A DNA stretch of 53,488 nucleotides. Origin: CAZCTC01 sp964501335. Its GTDB lineage: Bacteria > Chloroflexota > Anaerolineae > B4-G1 > SLSP01. Shown here piece by piece: positions 1-7,876 of the stretch. How positions within the stretch are numbered: position 1 is the stretch's first letter; the number at the start of each line of letters is the position of its first letter. The stretch lies in NCBI GenBank assembly GCA_964501335.1, contig CAZCTC010000055.1, forward strand, positions 1 to 53,488. Reading direction: 5' to 3'. The position numbers were made by a program, and so were the translations under genes. The notes beneath the pieces were generated by a model. The model was given only the letters and a program-made list of their open reading frames with translations, ran no database searches and was not told the DNA's origin.

Positions 1-35
1 AGGGATTAGGGAGAGGGCCAGCGCGCGAAAACCAT

Positions 36-268
36 TTTCATCCTTCGGGGTGCCGCCCACGGCATGGCCTTCTGTCCTGAAAATAGCCCCAGAAAAGACT
101 CACCACAGATCGAAGATATTGCAAATAGACACGGAGACACAGAGAAGAATTTAGAGAAAATCTCCTCTCTTCTTCTCTGTGATCTCTGCGCCTCTGTGGT
201 GAAATCTCTGCTCTTTTTCATCCTTCAGGGTGCCGCCCCCCGCATGACCTTCTGTCCTGAAAATAGGC
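36..268. repeat. Direct repeat pair enclosing a CTCTGTG/CTCTGCG palindromic module
   Basis: A stretch reading 'CATCCTTCGGGGTGCCGCC...CATGGCCTTCTGTCCTGAAAATAG' at 39-88 returns with few changes at 220-267. Between the copies, 132-208 carry the self-complementary module 'ACACAGAGAAGAA...TTCTTCTCTGTG', followed by 'CTCTGCGCCTCTGTGGTG'. Nearly the same roughly 90 bp occurs at 51491-51608. Open frames here translate to low-complexity arginine/serine text and I do not regard them as genes. Nothing else is visible in 1-300. Confidence 0.8.
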
Positions 269-296
269 CTTTATGGCATGGCCCCAGCCTTGTAAC

Positions 297-404
297 GTCC
301 CGCAAATGATCTTTTCCCGGTCAGATACGACGCACGGTGCGAAGCAGGGAAAGAGAGTTTTTTTGTTGATGTTTTGGTGCGCCTCAGAAGGCGCACCAAA
401 ACAT
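297..404 (-). repeat. Hairpin/GCGTC intergenic element, reverse orientation
   Basis: On the minus strand this is a 16-bp perfect hairpin (arms 369-384 and 389-404, loop CAGA), then an A-rich linker and the conserved block ending GCGGGAC. The block is seen on the plus strand as 'GTCCCGCAAATGATC...CGACGCACGG'. Confidence 0.75.
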
Positions 405-469
405 GGCCCTTTTCCAGAGCCGCCCCGGCGGCGCAGGCTGTCTACTGTCTACTTGCCGATGTCTACTTC

Positions 470-545
470 TCAGAAAATCTTCTATCTTCCCTCTCTGCGA
501 TCTCTGTGTGCTCTGCGGTGAAATCTCTTCTCTTTTTTATCTTAA
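470..545 (+). repeat. CTCTGTG/CTCTGCG module, partial copy
   Basis: The string 'CTCTCTGCGATCTCTGTG' followed by 'CTCTGCGGTGAAATC' and TCTTCTCTTTTT matches the module at 170-215, 10907-10980 and 51560-51605. It is a partial copy without the left arm. Confidence 0.7.
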
Positions 546-552
546 ATAAAAC

Positions 553-629
553 TGACAGGCCCCTGTCACTTTACTGTCGTTTTTCCTTCCTCAACTGACA
601 GTGACAAACCGACAATTATCTGATATTCT
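553..629 (+). promoter_or_regulatory. Probable promoter and inverted repeat ahead of the 123-aa receiver-like gene
   Basis: GTGACA (601-606) and TATTCT (624-629) are spaced by 17 nt and would start transcription about 11 nt before the ATG at 647. Upstream, TGACAG-gccc-CTGTCA (553-568) is a perfect inverted repeat, and CTGACAGTGACA recurs at 594-605, overlapping the -35 box. This looks like an operator, but the protein that binds it is unknown. Confidence 0.45.
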
Positions 630-646
630 CTATATAGGTAAGAATC

Positions 647-1018
647 ATGCAAACCTATCATGTAGTTGTTTATGGTTCCTCGCTTTATCTGGATGGGATC
701 ACCGAAGGATTACATCTGCAATCCGGCGTGTTGGTCACCCAGGTAGCACCCCAAACTTCCGGGGCTCTGCTCTACATTCGAGCCCTGGCCCCCGATGTTG
801 TATTGATGGAACGAACATTGGCAGATACAGAATTTGCTCTGGATCTGATGAATCTAAATATCCCGGTCATGACGATCAGCCTCGAAGACAACTATCTGAC
901 CATCTCGGTGACCCGGCACATCCCGGTCACCAGCCTGTCCGATCTTTTCCAAATCGTCCAAAATATCGCCACTGCGACTGAATCCTGGAACGATACGGAC
1001 ACCGACAAAATCGTCTAA
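647..1018 (+). CDS. Small receiver-like protein lacking the phosphoacceptor aspartate
   Basis: This 123-residue cytoplasmic protein has alternating hydrophobic strands and helices like a response-regulator receiver domain. A first strand reads HVVVYGSS, a third reads PDVVLMER and a fourth reads PVMTIS. In a true receiver the third strand ends in the phosphorylated Asp; here that place is Glu (VVLME), and the acidic pair after strand 1 is also absent. It has no output domain. I infer a pseudo-receiver or a divergent regulatory protein, and the family is not recognised with certainty. The ATG follows a weak GGTAAG ribosome site and a probable promoter at 601-629. The gene stands alone ahead of the giant secreted protein. 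Confidence 0.6.
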   Translation: MQTYHVVVYGSSLYLDGITEGLHLQSGVLVTQVAPQTSGALLYIRALAPDVVLMERTLADTEFALDLMNLNIPVMTISLEDNYLTISVTRHIPVTSLSDLFQIVQNIATATESWNDTDTDKIV

Positions 1019-1020
1019 AT

Positions 1021-1088
1021 CACTCTCTCCCCCTTGCTTCGCACAGCGCGTCGCTTCTCACAACGCAAAGGCCCTTTGCGGGACGTTA
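1021..1088 (+). repeat. GCGTC block of the intergenic element (no hairpin)
   Basis: CTCTCTCCCCC is followed by 'AGCGCGTCGC' and, some 30 nt later, TTTGCGGGACGTTAAAAA. This is the conserved right-hand block of the element family without its hairpin. It lies directly after the stop codon at 1018. Confidence 0.65.
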
Positions 1089-1224
1089 AAAATAGATTTC
1101 GGTCACAAAACGTACCATGCGGATCCTGCAAATTTACATCAAGGAGGATTCCCAAAAAATCTCCCCGTCAGTCACAGTTTTACAATCAGTCTCAATCATC
1201 CGATATTCAGTTAAGGAGAATTCT

Positions 1225-4200
1225 ATGAATTCCATTACATTGAAGCGCGCCTGGTCCCTGCTGTTGGCAATCCTGATTTCTTTAGGATCATTGCCCACCC
1301 CCCTGCCGGTCACAGCAGAACCCCTGCCGGCCGTCAAGGCCCCCGCAGCCACGATCACGGTCGACACTACCGTCGATGATACCGCCACCAACGGCAACTG
1401 TACCCTGCGGGAAGCCATCACAGCCGCCAACACCAACGCCGCCGTGGATGCCTGTACCGCCGGCACTTCCGGCATGGACACCATTACCGTTCCGGCCGGC
1501 ACCTATTCGCTTTCTGCTGGAGTTTTCCCCTCAATCATTGAAGATCTATCCATCACCGGAGCCGGCAAAGGCGTAACCCTCATTGATGCCCACACCGCCT
1601 CCCGCTTCTTTACGGTCTCCAACGGCCAAACCCTGATGCTCTCCGGCCTGACCCTGGAAAGAGGAACTTCCTCTGGGGCCGGCGCCATCGAAGCCAGCTC
1701 CGCCATCCTTCACATCAACGCCTCTGAAATTCTTACCAGCACCAACACCTCGGATGATGGAGGCGCCATCAGTATGTTGCATGGCTCGGGCTACTTCACC
1801 GACACCGATTTCATCGCCAACGGCACAGTCTCCAATGTAGGCGCGATCGACGCTTCCGGCACCTGCGGAACCTTGAGCATCGTGGGTGGCCGCTTTGAGC
1901 GCAACTACGCCAACAGCGGCCACGGCGGCGCGATCTGGGAAACCTGCGCCACCACCTTTATCAGCGGCACCACCTTTATCACCAATACCGCCACCGCCTC
2001 CAACGCCGCCGGCGGCGCCCTTTATATCCCGGGCGGCACCAACATCGAAATCCACAATTCTATTTTCCAGGACAATCGAGCCGGTCGCGGCGGAGCGGTT
2101 GCCCACGTCGCCGCCGCGGTCGTGCTGAACATCGACAGCACGCAATTCATCAGCAACCAATCGCTCACCAGCAACGCCACCGGCGGCGGCGCCCTGCACC
2201 TGAATTCCGGTGCCACTGCCTGGATGACCAACACCGACTTCATCCAAAACAGCTCCGTCGACCACGGCGGCGCGATCTTCTACATCAACAGCTCCAAAAC
2301 CATCACCCTCACCAATGTCGACTTCTACACCAACACCGCCGCCAACGGCGGCGGCGCCATGCGCCAGGACGGCCTGCTGAAAATGACCGGCGGCATCTTC
2401 CAGGGCAACCGCTCTACCGACGGCGCCGGCGTGGCCGGGGATAGGGTCGACCTGGACGGGGTCACCTTCAAAAACAACACCGCTACCGGTGCCAGCGGCG
2501 CCGGCCTCAACCTCGGCGGCCCAGCCATCATCAACAACTGCTCCTTCACCGGCAATGTCGCCGCCACGGTCGGAGGTGCCTTCAACACCTACAGCTCAGC
2601 CACCATCAGCAACAGCACTTTCTTCAGCAACATCGCCGGCACCGGCGGCGGTGCGGTGGAAATTTTCAACGCGCAGCCCTTGACCCTGACCAACAGCTAC
2701 TTTGAAAGCAACAGCAGCCTCAAAGGCGGTGCCCTCTTCCTCGTCGGCCCCGCCACCATCGTCAATACCGACTTCTACTCCAACACCGCCACCAGCACCA
2801 GCGATTCCACGGGCGGCGGCGGCGCCATCGCAGGCGGAGCCGGCGTCACGGTCATCGACAGCGACTTCAAATACAACGCCACCAATGTCCTGGGCACCGG
2901 ACTCTTCATCAACGGCGCCGTCAATGTTACCGGCGGCGTTTTTGAAGGCAACCGCGGCAACCTGGCCCATGCCCTCGGCACCGAATCCAGCGGCGCGACC
3001 ATCCTCGCCATCAACGCCTCTCCCGTCACCATCTCCGGCACCCAATTCATCAGCAACACCTCGCTCGATGTCACCGCGGGCGTCTACGGGCAAAGCGCCG
3101 TAACGATCACCAATTCCTACTTTGAGCGCAACGGCGCCACCTACTGCGGCGCCGCCAAAGGCTTCCCGCTCTACATTCAAAACTCTCAGTTCATCTCCAA
3201 CACCGCCTCAGGACGGGGCGACAGCTCGATCGGCGCAGCCTGCCAGGCTGTCTCAATTTCCAACTCCCTCTTCCAGGGCAACAGCTCCACCTACCGCGTC
3301 GGGGCCGTTTATATCAACGGCACGGCCACCATCACCAACTCCGACTTCATCAGCAATACCGCCGGCGATGCCGCCGGAGCGCTCTTCGTAACCGCCCCTA
3401 CCACCATCTTCAACTCGACCTTCATCAGCAACACCTCAATCGGCAGCGGCGCTGGCGCCATCTGGGGCTACAGCGGTACAGGCCTGAACATTGAGAATTC
3501 TTCGTTCTACCACAATGTAGCCCGGACAAACTTCGGAGGGGCTGTCGCTTCAGAAATCCCCACCACCATCAGCAACACCACCTTCTACAGCAACTCGGCC
3601 CCCCTGGGCGGCAGCGCGGCAGGCTTCACCACCGGCGCAGTGCGCCTGGTCAACAACACCTTCTCCGACAACTATAACCCGTCAGCCGGCTACGCTACAG
3701 TGCATAATTTCGGCGCCTCGTTGACGATGATCAACAACATCGTCGCCAACAGCCTGGGCGCCGGATCGGACTGTGTAGGCACGGTCGCGGTCAACACCCG
3801 CAACCTCATCGAAGACGGCACCTGCTCCCCGGCCCTCAGCGGCGACCCGGCCCTCGACGCTCCCGAAACCACCGGTCTGGGCGGCACCCTCGTCTTCCCA
3901 TTGACCGCCGGCAGCAAGGCCATCGATGCCGGCAACAAAGCCACCGCTCCGGCTGCGGATCAACGCGGCGTCAGCCGTCCCCAGGGCTGTGCGGTCGATA
4001 TCGGCACCTATGAAAAGGACGCCACACCCTGCGTTGTGCCTATGCAAAATCTGGTCCTCTGGCTCGACGCCTCCGATCCCGACAACGACGGCAATTCCGC
4101 TAACAATCCGGCCGGCGGCGCCGCCCTGCCCACCTGGGTAGATAAATCCGGCAGCGGCAACGATGCCGGAACCCTGGCCGGCCAGGCCGTCGCCACCTAT

Positions 4201-7029
4201 GTAACCGCCACCACCCAGACCATCAACCTCCACCCGGTAGTCCACTTCACCCGCACCAACGACAGCCTCGGCTCGGCCTACAACGTCCCCGGCGTCGATA
4301 TCCGCGCCGCCGCCAATCCCAACCTCACCATCTTCACCATCTACCGCACCGATCTCATCTCTCCCAACATCGGCGTCTGGGGCAACGACAACGGGGCCTG
4401 GGACCGCTTCTTCCTGGCCTACTATTTCGGCATCGGCGACGGCGTCGACGACGGCCTGGCCTCACTCGGACCTGTCGGCGGCGGCGTCCTGGTGCCCAAC
4501 GCCGGACAGACCAATACGGTACGCCTGATGGCCGCCCGCTATGCCTACGCCGCCACCAAAGCCTCCGCCATCTACTTCGACGGCAAGGTCATCACCCGCT
4601 TCACCGATTCCACCGATCCTTCTAATGCCCAAACCAGCCTCCGGATCGGCCTGGACGGCGACAACAGCGCCTTCTCCGGCGACATCGCCGAAGTTCTGGT
4701 CTACAACCGGGCCCTCACCGACGCTGAAGTCTGCCAGATCTCCAGCGCGCTGGGCGCCAAATACGGCCGCATTTTCGAATGCACCAACCCCGGCAGCGTC
4801 GGCACCCCCGCTCTCTGGCTCAAAGCCGATGTCGGCGTTACCGGCAGCCCCATCGTCACCGGCTGGACCGACCAGACCGGCAACAACACCTTCACCGTCA
4901 ACGGCACGCCCAACATCAGCACCACGGTCAACTTCAACCCGGTCGTGACCTTCAACGGCACCAGTGATTATCTCCTCGGCAATAGCGCCATCACCTTCAC
5001 CGAAGCCTTCCTGGTCGGCAAAACCTACGGCGGCCTGGGCCGCTCGTTGGCCGGCGACGGCAGCACCCCCTCGGGCTGTGGAGCCTATTTCTTCGCCAGC
5101 CTCGCCGGGAATCTCTACACCGGGGATGCCGATCCCCATTACATCAAAACCACCAGCACCGATCCCGGCGGCTATCGGGTGCTGAACAGTACCCTCAACG
5201 CCGGAACGGTCTACAGCGACAGTCGGCTGGCGGTCAACGGCGCCGCTCAACCCATCACCCCGGCCACCACCAACATCGGTCCGCTGGAACCCTTCTATCG
5301 CACACCCATCGTCGGCCTCTGCGGCAACCGCGCCCAGTACTACAACGGGACCATCGGCGAAGTCTTCGTCTACGACCGGGTGCTCACCGCCGACGAACGC
5401 CAGAAGATCGACAGCTATCTGGCAATCAAATACGGCATAACCCTCTCCTCCACCCTGAACTATGTCGACAGCACCGGCGCGACGCTCTGGGATGCCACCG
5501 CCAACGCCGGGTACTATAATGACGTGGCCGGCATCGGCTGGGACAGCACCAGCACCCTCGATCAGCGCAAGTCCATCGGCGCCGGCGCGGCCGCCTTCGT
5601 CACGATCGACAACGGCGGCGCCTTCAGCGCCAACCGCAGCTTCCTGATCTGGGGCCACAACAATATGAGTACCGACTTCAACACCATCGACGGCACCTAC
5701 AACCGCATGGCCCGCATCTGGAAGGTCCAGGAAACCGGCACGGTCAATACCGTCACCCTCTCCATCTCGGCCTTCTACGGCGCCCGGTACCTCCTGGTCG
5801 ATGCCGACGGCGACTTCTCCAGCGGCGCAACGGCCGTCGATCTGACCGCCGACAGCAACCTGACCGCCACCTACAACTTCACCAGCGGGCAGTTCTTCAC
5901 CTTTGCCAACGATACCCCCGTCCTCGCCACCCAGGTCCAGATCCAGCCGGCCCAACCGCTGATCGACCAACTCATGACCGCCACCATCACCATCTCCAAC
6001 ACCGGCGGCCCGGCAACCGGCGTCCTGGTCACGATGACGGTTCCTGCCGGCATGGAAGTAGCTTCCATACCTGATCCCTGCAACCAGAACGGCAATGAAA
6101 TTGTCTGCGGTCCTGTGACAATGGGTACCGGCCCCTCTGATCTCATCTATATGATCTTCTTGACCCCCACGCTTTCTGGCCCAGCCACCCTCACCACCAC
6201 CACCAGCGCCGATTACGTGGCACCCACAACCATCACCACCCCCATCACCGTCATCCTTCCCACCTCCATGGCTTTCACCAAGATCGCTGAAGCTACCGCG
6301 CCGCTCCGCGTCGGGGCTGTCGTCCGCTACACCCTCCTGGTGACCAACACCGGTGGCGTCACGCAAACCAATCTGAGGATCACCGACACCCTGCCGGCCG
6401 GCGTCGTCTTTAGCACCTCGGTCCCGGTCAGCACCACCGGCCCGACTCCGCTGATCTGGCACGTCGCCTCGCTGGCCCCTGGCGCTGTCTGGCAGGCCGT
6501 CATCTCCACCACCGTAGCCCCCGGCACCAGCCAGGTCGGCGGCAACACCGCCTCCGTCAGCAGCGATCAAACCGCGCCGCTGACCAGCGGCGCCATCCTG
6601 CCGCCCGGCGGCGGCAGCGTCCTGCCCCAGGCCAATGTAAGCCTCAATCTGCGCGCCATCTATAGCCCCGGCACCCTCTCCTACATCATCACCATCTCCA
6701 ACACCGGGCCGACCAGCGTCACCGGTGCCGTCGTTTCCGATACCTTCCCCACCCTCTACACCGGCATCACCTGGGGCTGTGCCGCCACCGGTGGCGCTAC
6801 CTGCACCATCACCGGAACCGGAAACATCAGCGACCTCGTCAACCTGCCCGTCGGCGGCGTACTAACCTACACCACCCAGGGCGCCATGGCCCCCACGGCG
6901 CACGTCCCCAACACCGCCACCGTCACCGTGCCCGCCATGTACGACGACAATCCGGCCGACAACTCTATGATGATCTACAACGCCTACCTCGTCATCATGC
7001 CGTTGATCGCCCGCAACGCCCGGCCTTAA
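1225..7029 (+). CDS. Giant secreted CSLREA / beta-helix / LamG-like / DUF11 protein
   Basis: This is a 1934-residue exported protein. The start at 1225 is chosen because it follows AAGGAG by 6 nt and opens a signal peptide (basic MNSITLKRAW, hydrophobic stretch, AxA site near VTAEP). Residues about 45-95 are a CSLREA domain ('NCTLREAITAAN'). About 100-870 form a long Asn/Thr/Gly-rich right-handed beta-helix with many 'F.xNxA..GGA' turns, as in polymorphic outer-membrane protein repeats. Two concanavalin-like laminin-G-type modules follow (starting at LVLWLDASD and ALWLKAD). Then come DUF11-like repeats with TNTGGVTQTNLRITDTLPAG. The C terminus reads AYLVIMPLIARNARP, like the 'YLPLVLR' tail of many Chloroflexota secreted proteins, perhaps a sorting or anchoring signal. 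A cell-surface adhesin or matrix role is inferred. No catalytic residues are seen. Confidence 0.85.
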   Translation: MNSITLKRAWSLLLAILISLGSLPTPLPVTAEPLPAVKAPAATITVDTTVDDTATNGNCTLREAITAANTNAAVDACTAGTSGMDTITVPAGTYSLSAGVFPSIIEDLSITGAGKGVTLIDAHTASRFFTVSNGQTLMLSGLTLERGTSSGAGAIEASSAILHINASEILTSTNTSDDGGAISMLHGSGYFTDTDFIANGTVSNVGAIDASGTCGTLSIVGGRFERNYANSGHGGAIWETCATTFISGTTFITNTATASNAAGGALYIPGGTNIEIHNSIFQDNRAGRGGAVAHVAAAVVLNIDSTQFISNQSLTSNATGGGALHLNSGATAWMTNTDFIQNSSVDHGGAIFYINSSKTITLTNVDFYTNTAANGGGAMRQDGLLKMTGGIFQGNRSTDGAGVAGDRVDLDGVTFKNNTATGASGAGLNLGGPAIINNCSFTGNVAATVGGAFNTYSSATISNSTFFSNIAGTGGGAVEIFNAQPLTLTNSYFESNSSLKGGALFLVGPATIVNTDFYSNTATSTSDSTGGGGAIAGGAGVTVIDSDFKYNATNVLGTGLFINGAVNVTGGVFEGNRGNLAHALGTESSGATILAINASPVTISGTQFISNTSLDVTAGVYGQSAVTITNSYFERNGATYCGAAKGFPLYIQNSQFISNTASGRGDSSIGAACQAVSISNSLFQGNSSTYRVGAVYINGTATITNSDFISNTAGDAAGALFVTAPTTIFNSTFISNTSIGSGAGAIWGYSGTGLNIENSSFYHNVARTNFGGAVASEIPTTISNTTFYSNSAPLGGSAAGFTTGAVRLVNNTFSDNYNPSAGYATVHNFGASLTMINNIVANSLGAGSDCVGTVAVNTRNLIEDGTCSPALSGDPALDAPETTGLGGTLVFPLTAGSKAIDAGNKATAPAADQRGVSRPQGCAVDIGTYEKDATPCVVPMQNLVLWLDASDPDNDGNSANNPAGGAALPTWVDKSGSGNDAGTLAGQAVATYVTATTQTINLHPVVHFTRTNDSLGSAYNVPGVDIRAAANPNLTIFTIYRTDLISPNIGVWGNDNGAWDRFFLAYYFGIGDGVDDGLASLGPVGGGVLVPNAGQTNTVRLMAARYAYAATKASAIYFDGKVITRFTDSTDPSNAQTSLRIGLDGDNSAFSGDIAEVLVYNRALTDAEVCQISSALGAKYGRIFECTNPGSVGTPALWLKADVGVTGSPIVTGWTDQTGNNTFTVNGTPNISTTVNFNPVVTFNGTSDYLLGNSAITFTEAFLVGKTYGGLGRSLAGDGSTPSGCGAYFFASLAGNLYTGDADPHYIKTTSTDPGGYRVLNSTLNAGTVYSDSRLAVNGAAQPITPATTNIGPLEPFYRTPIVGLCGNRAQYYNGTIGEVFVYDRVLTADERQKIDSYLAIKYGITLSSTLNYVDSTGATLWDATANAGYYNDVAGIGWDSTSTLDQRKSIGAGAAAFVTIDNGGAFSANRSFLIWGHNNMSTDFNTIDGTYNRMARIWKVQETGTVNTVTLSISAFYGARYLLVDADGDFSSGATAVDLTADSNLTATYNFTSGQFFTFANDTPVLATQVQIQPAQPLIDQLMTATITISNTGGPATGVLVTMTVPAGMEVASIPDPCNQNGNEIVCGPVTMGTGPSDLIYMIFLTPTLSGPATLTTTTSADYVAPTTITTPITVILPTSMAFTKIAEATAPLRVGAVVRYTLLVTNTGGVTQTNLRITDTLPAGVVFSTSVPVSTTGPTPLIWHVASLAPGAVWQAVISTTVAPGTSQVGGNTASVSSDQTAPLTSGAILPPGGGSVLPQANVSLNLRAIYSPGTLSYIITISNTGPTSVTGAVVSDTFPTLYTGITWGCAATGGATCTITGTGNISDLVNLPVGGVLTYTTQGAMAPTAHVPNTATVTVPAMYDDNPADNSMMIYNAYLVIMPLIARNARP

Positions 7030-7056
7030 CCCGCTTCTTTCCTCTTTTCTGAAAAA

Positions 7057-7305
7057 CATATTCTCGGCGGCTTCAAAAAGCCGCCGAGAATATGAATAAA
7101 AACAACTCCCTCCCCCATCCAGCGCGTCGTCTCTTACCTGAAAAGCACCCGTTGCGGGACGCTAAACATGCCCACCCCCAGGTCGAAAAAAACCGTATTT
7201 TCGCGCGCTTCAGAAAGCGCGCGAAAATACAAACAAAAAAATTTCCTCCCCCCTCCAGCGCGGCGTCTCTTACCTGAAAAGCACCCGTTGCGGGACGCTA
7301 CCCCT
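7057..7305 (+). repeat. Two tandem hairpin/GCGTC elements downstream of the giant secreted protein
   Basis: Hairpin 1 has 17-bp arms at 7057-7073 and 7078-7094. Hairpin 2 has 16-bp arms at 7195-7210 and 7215-7230. Each is followed by an A-rich linker and the 'CCAGCGCG...GTTGCGGGACGCTA' block. The first copy ends CCCCCAGGTCG before the second hairpin. The first hairpin begins 28 nt after the stop codon and may also end transcription. Confidence 0.85.
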
Positions 7306-7414
7306 CCCTGGTCGCTTTCTTACATACTTTTATTAAATCCCTACCCAAACGTTACACCCCAATAACAAATCATCCCGTTTTACGTTTCACGTTTCAGAAC
7401 CCGACAAACCTCAC

Positions 7415-7442
7415 TTGCCATTTAAACTGCCCATGCTATGCT
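7415..7442 (+). promoter_or_regulatory. Possible promoter upstream of the P5C dehydrogenase
   Basis: TTGCCA (7415-7420) and TATGCT (7437-7442) are 16 nt apart in a short AT-rich stretch between repeats. If real, the leader to the ATG at 7877 is over 400 nt and runs through a repeat element. A frame at 7467-7727 begins just after it but lacks a ribosome site and runs into the hairpin, so I do not call it a gene. Confidence 0.3.
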
Positions 7443-7710
7443 AATCCTGGCATTTAACACAAGCCGATGCGCTTCCGAGTCCTATCGCCTGTGAGTCCCT
7501 TGACTTATGGAGATAAGACCGTCAGGGTACAGCTGGAAACGGCTGCGCCTCCCGTATTTGGAAAGGAATTGCGTCACGGCCAGATCGTCAGCCGCGCCTT
7601 TGCGCACCGGCTGGCGTCTCCTGGCATCCCATACCACCGCAGTTCCTCTCCCCAAAAACCCGGCTTGATTACCACCAAAAACCCGGAAAACGCGAGAGAC
7701 AAAAAGCCCA

Positions 7711-7814
7711 TATTTTCGCGGGCATAAGAATGCCCGCGAAAATATAAATAAAAAAATCTCTCTGCCTGCTTCGCACCGCACGGCGCTTCTTGCCGAAAAA
7801 AGCCTCGTGCGGAA
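7711..7814 (+). repeat. Hairpin/GCGTC element upstream of the P5C dehydrogenase
   Basis: The hairpin has 15-bp arms at 7711-7725 and 7730-7744 with loop AAGA. It is followed by AAATAAAAAAATC, 'CTGCTTCGCACCGCACGGCG' and TGCGGAACGC. The block belongs to a subtype with 'CTGCTTCGCACC' instead of 'CCCATCCAG', also seen at 45586-45651 and 47641-47876. Confidence 0.75.
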
Positions 7815-7876
7815 CGCAATCCATAAAGTTCATCGCACACCGTGCGAAAAAAAACAAACCACCCAGGAGGTATTGA

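Noticed and set aside
6..221. Small frames containing TTEAQR or KTGRLEDWK-like text (6-221, 11164-11352, 22235-22564)
   Set aside because: They are translations of the CTCTGTG modules and octamer tracts, which give the same spurious peptides in many genomes.
4462..6570. 702-codon open frame antisense to the giant secreted protein
   Set aside because: Gly/Asp/Ala-rich low-complexity translation opposite a repetitive, G+C-rich coding strand. It has no ribosome site and no recognisable domain.
7057..7305. CRISPR array suggested by repeated hairpins and spaced units
   Set aside because: Units are long (over 100 bp), hairpins vary between copies, intervals are not unique spacers, and no cas genes are present.
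7467..7727. 86-codon open frame upstream of the P5C dehydrogenase
   Set aside because: It has no Shine-Dalgarno sequence and ends inside the hairpin of a dispersed repeat. No family is recognised.
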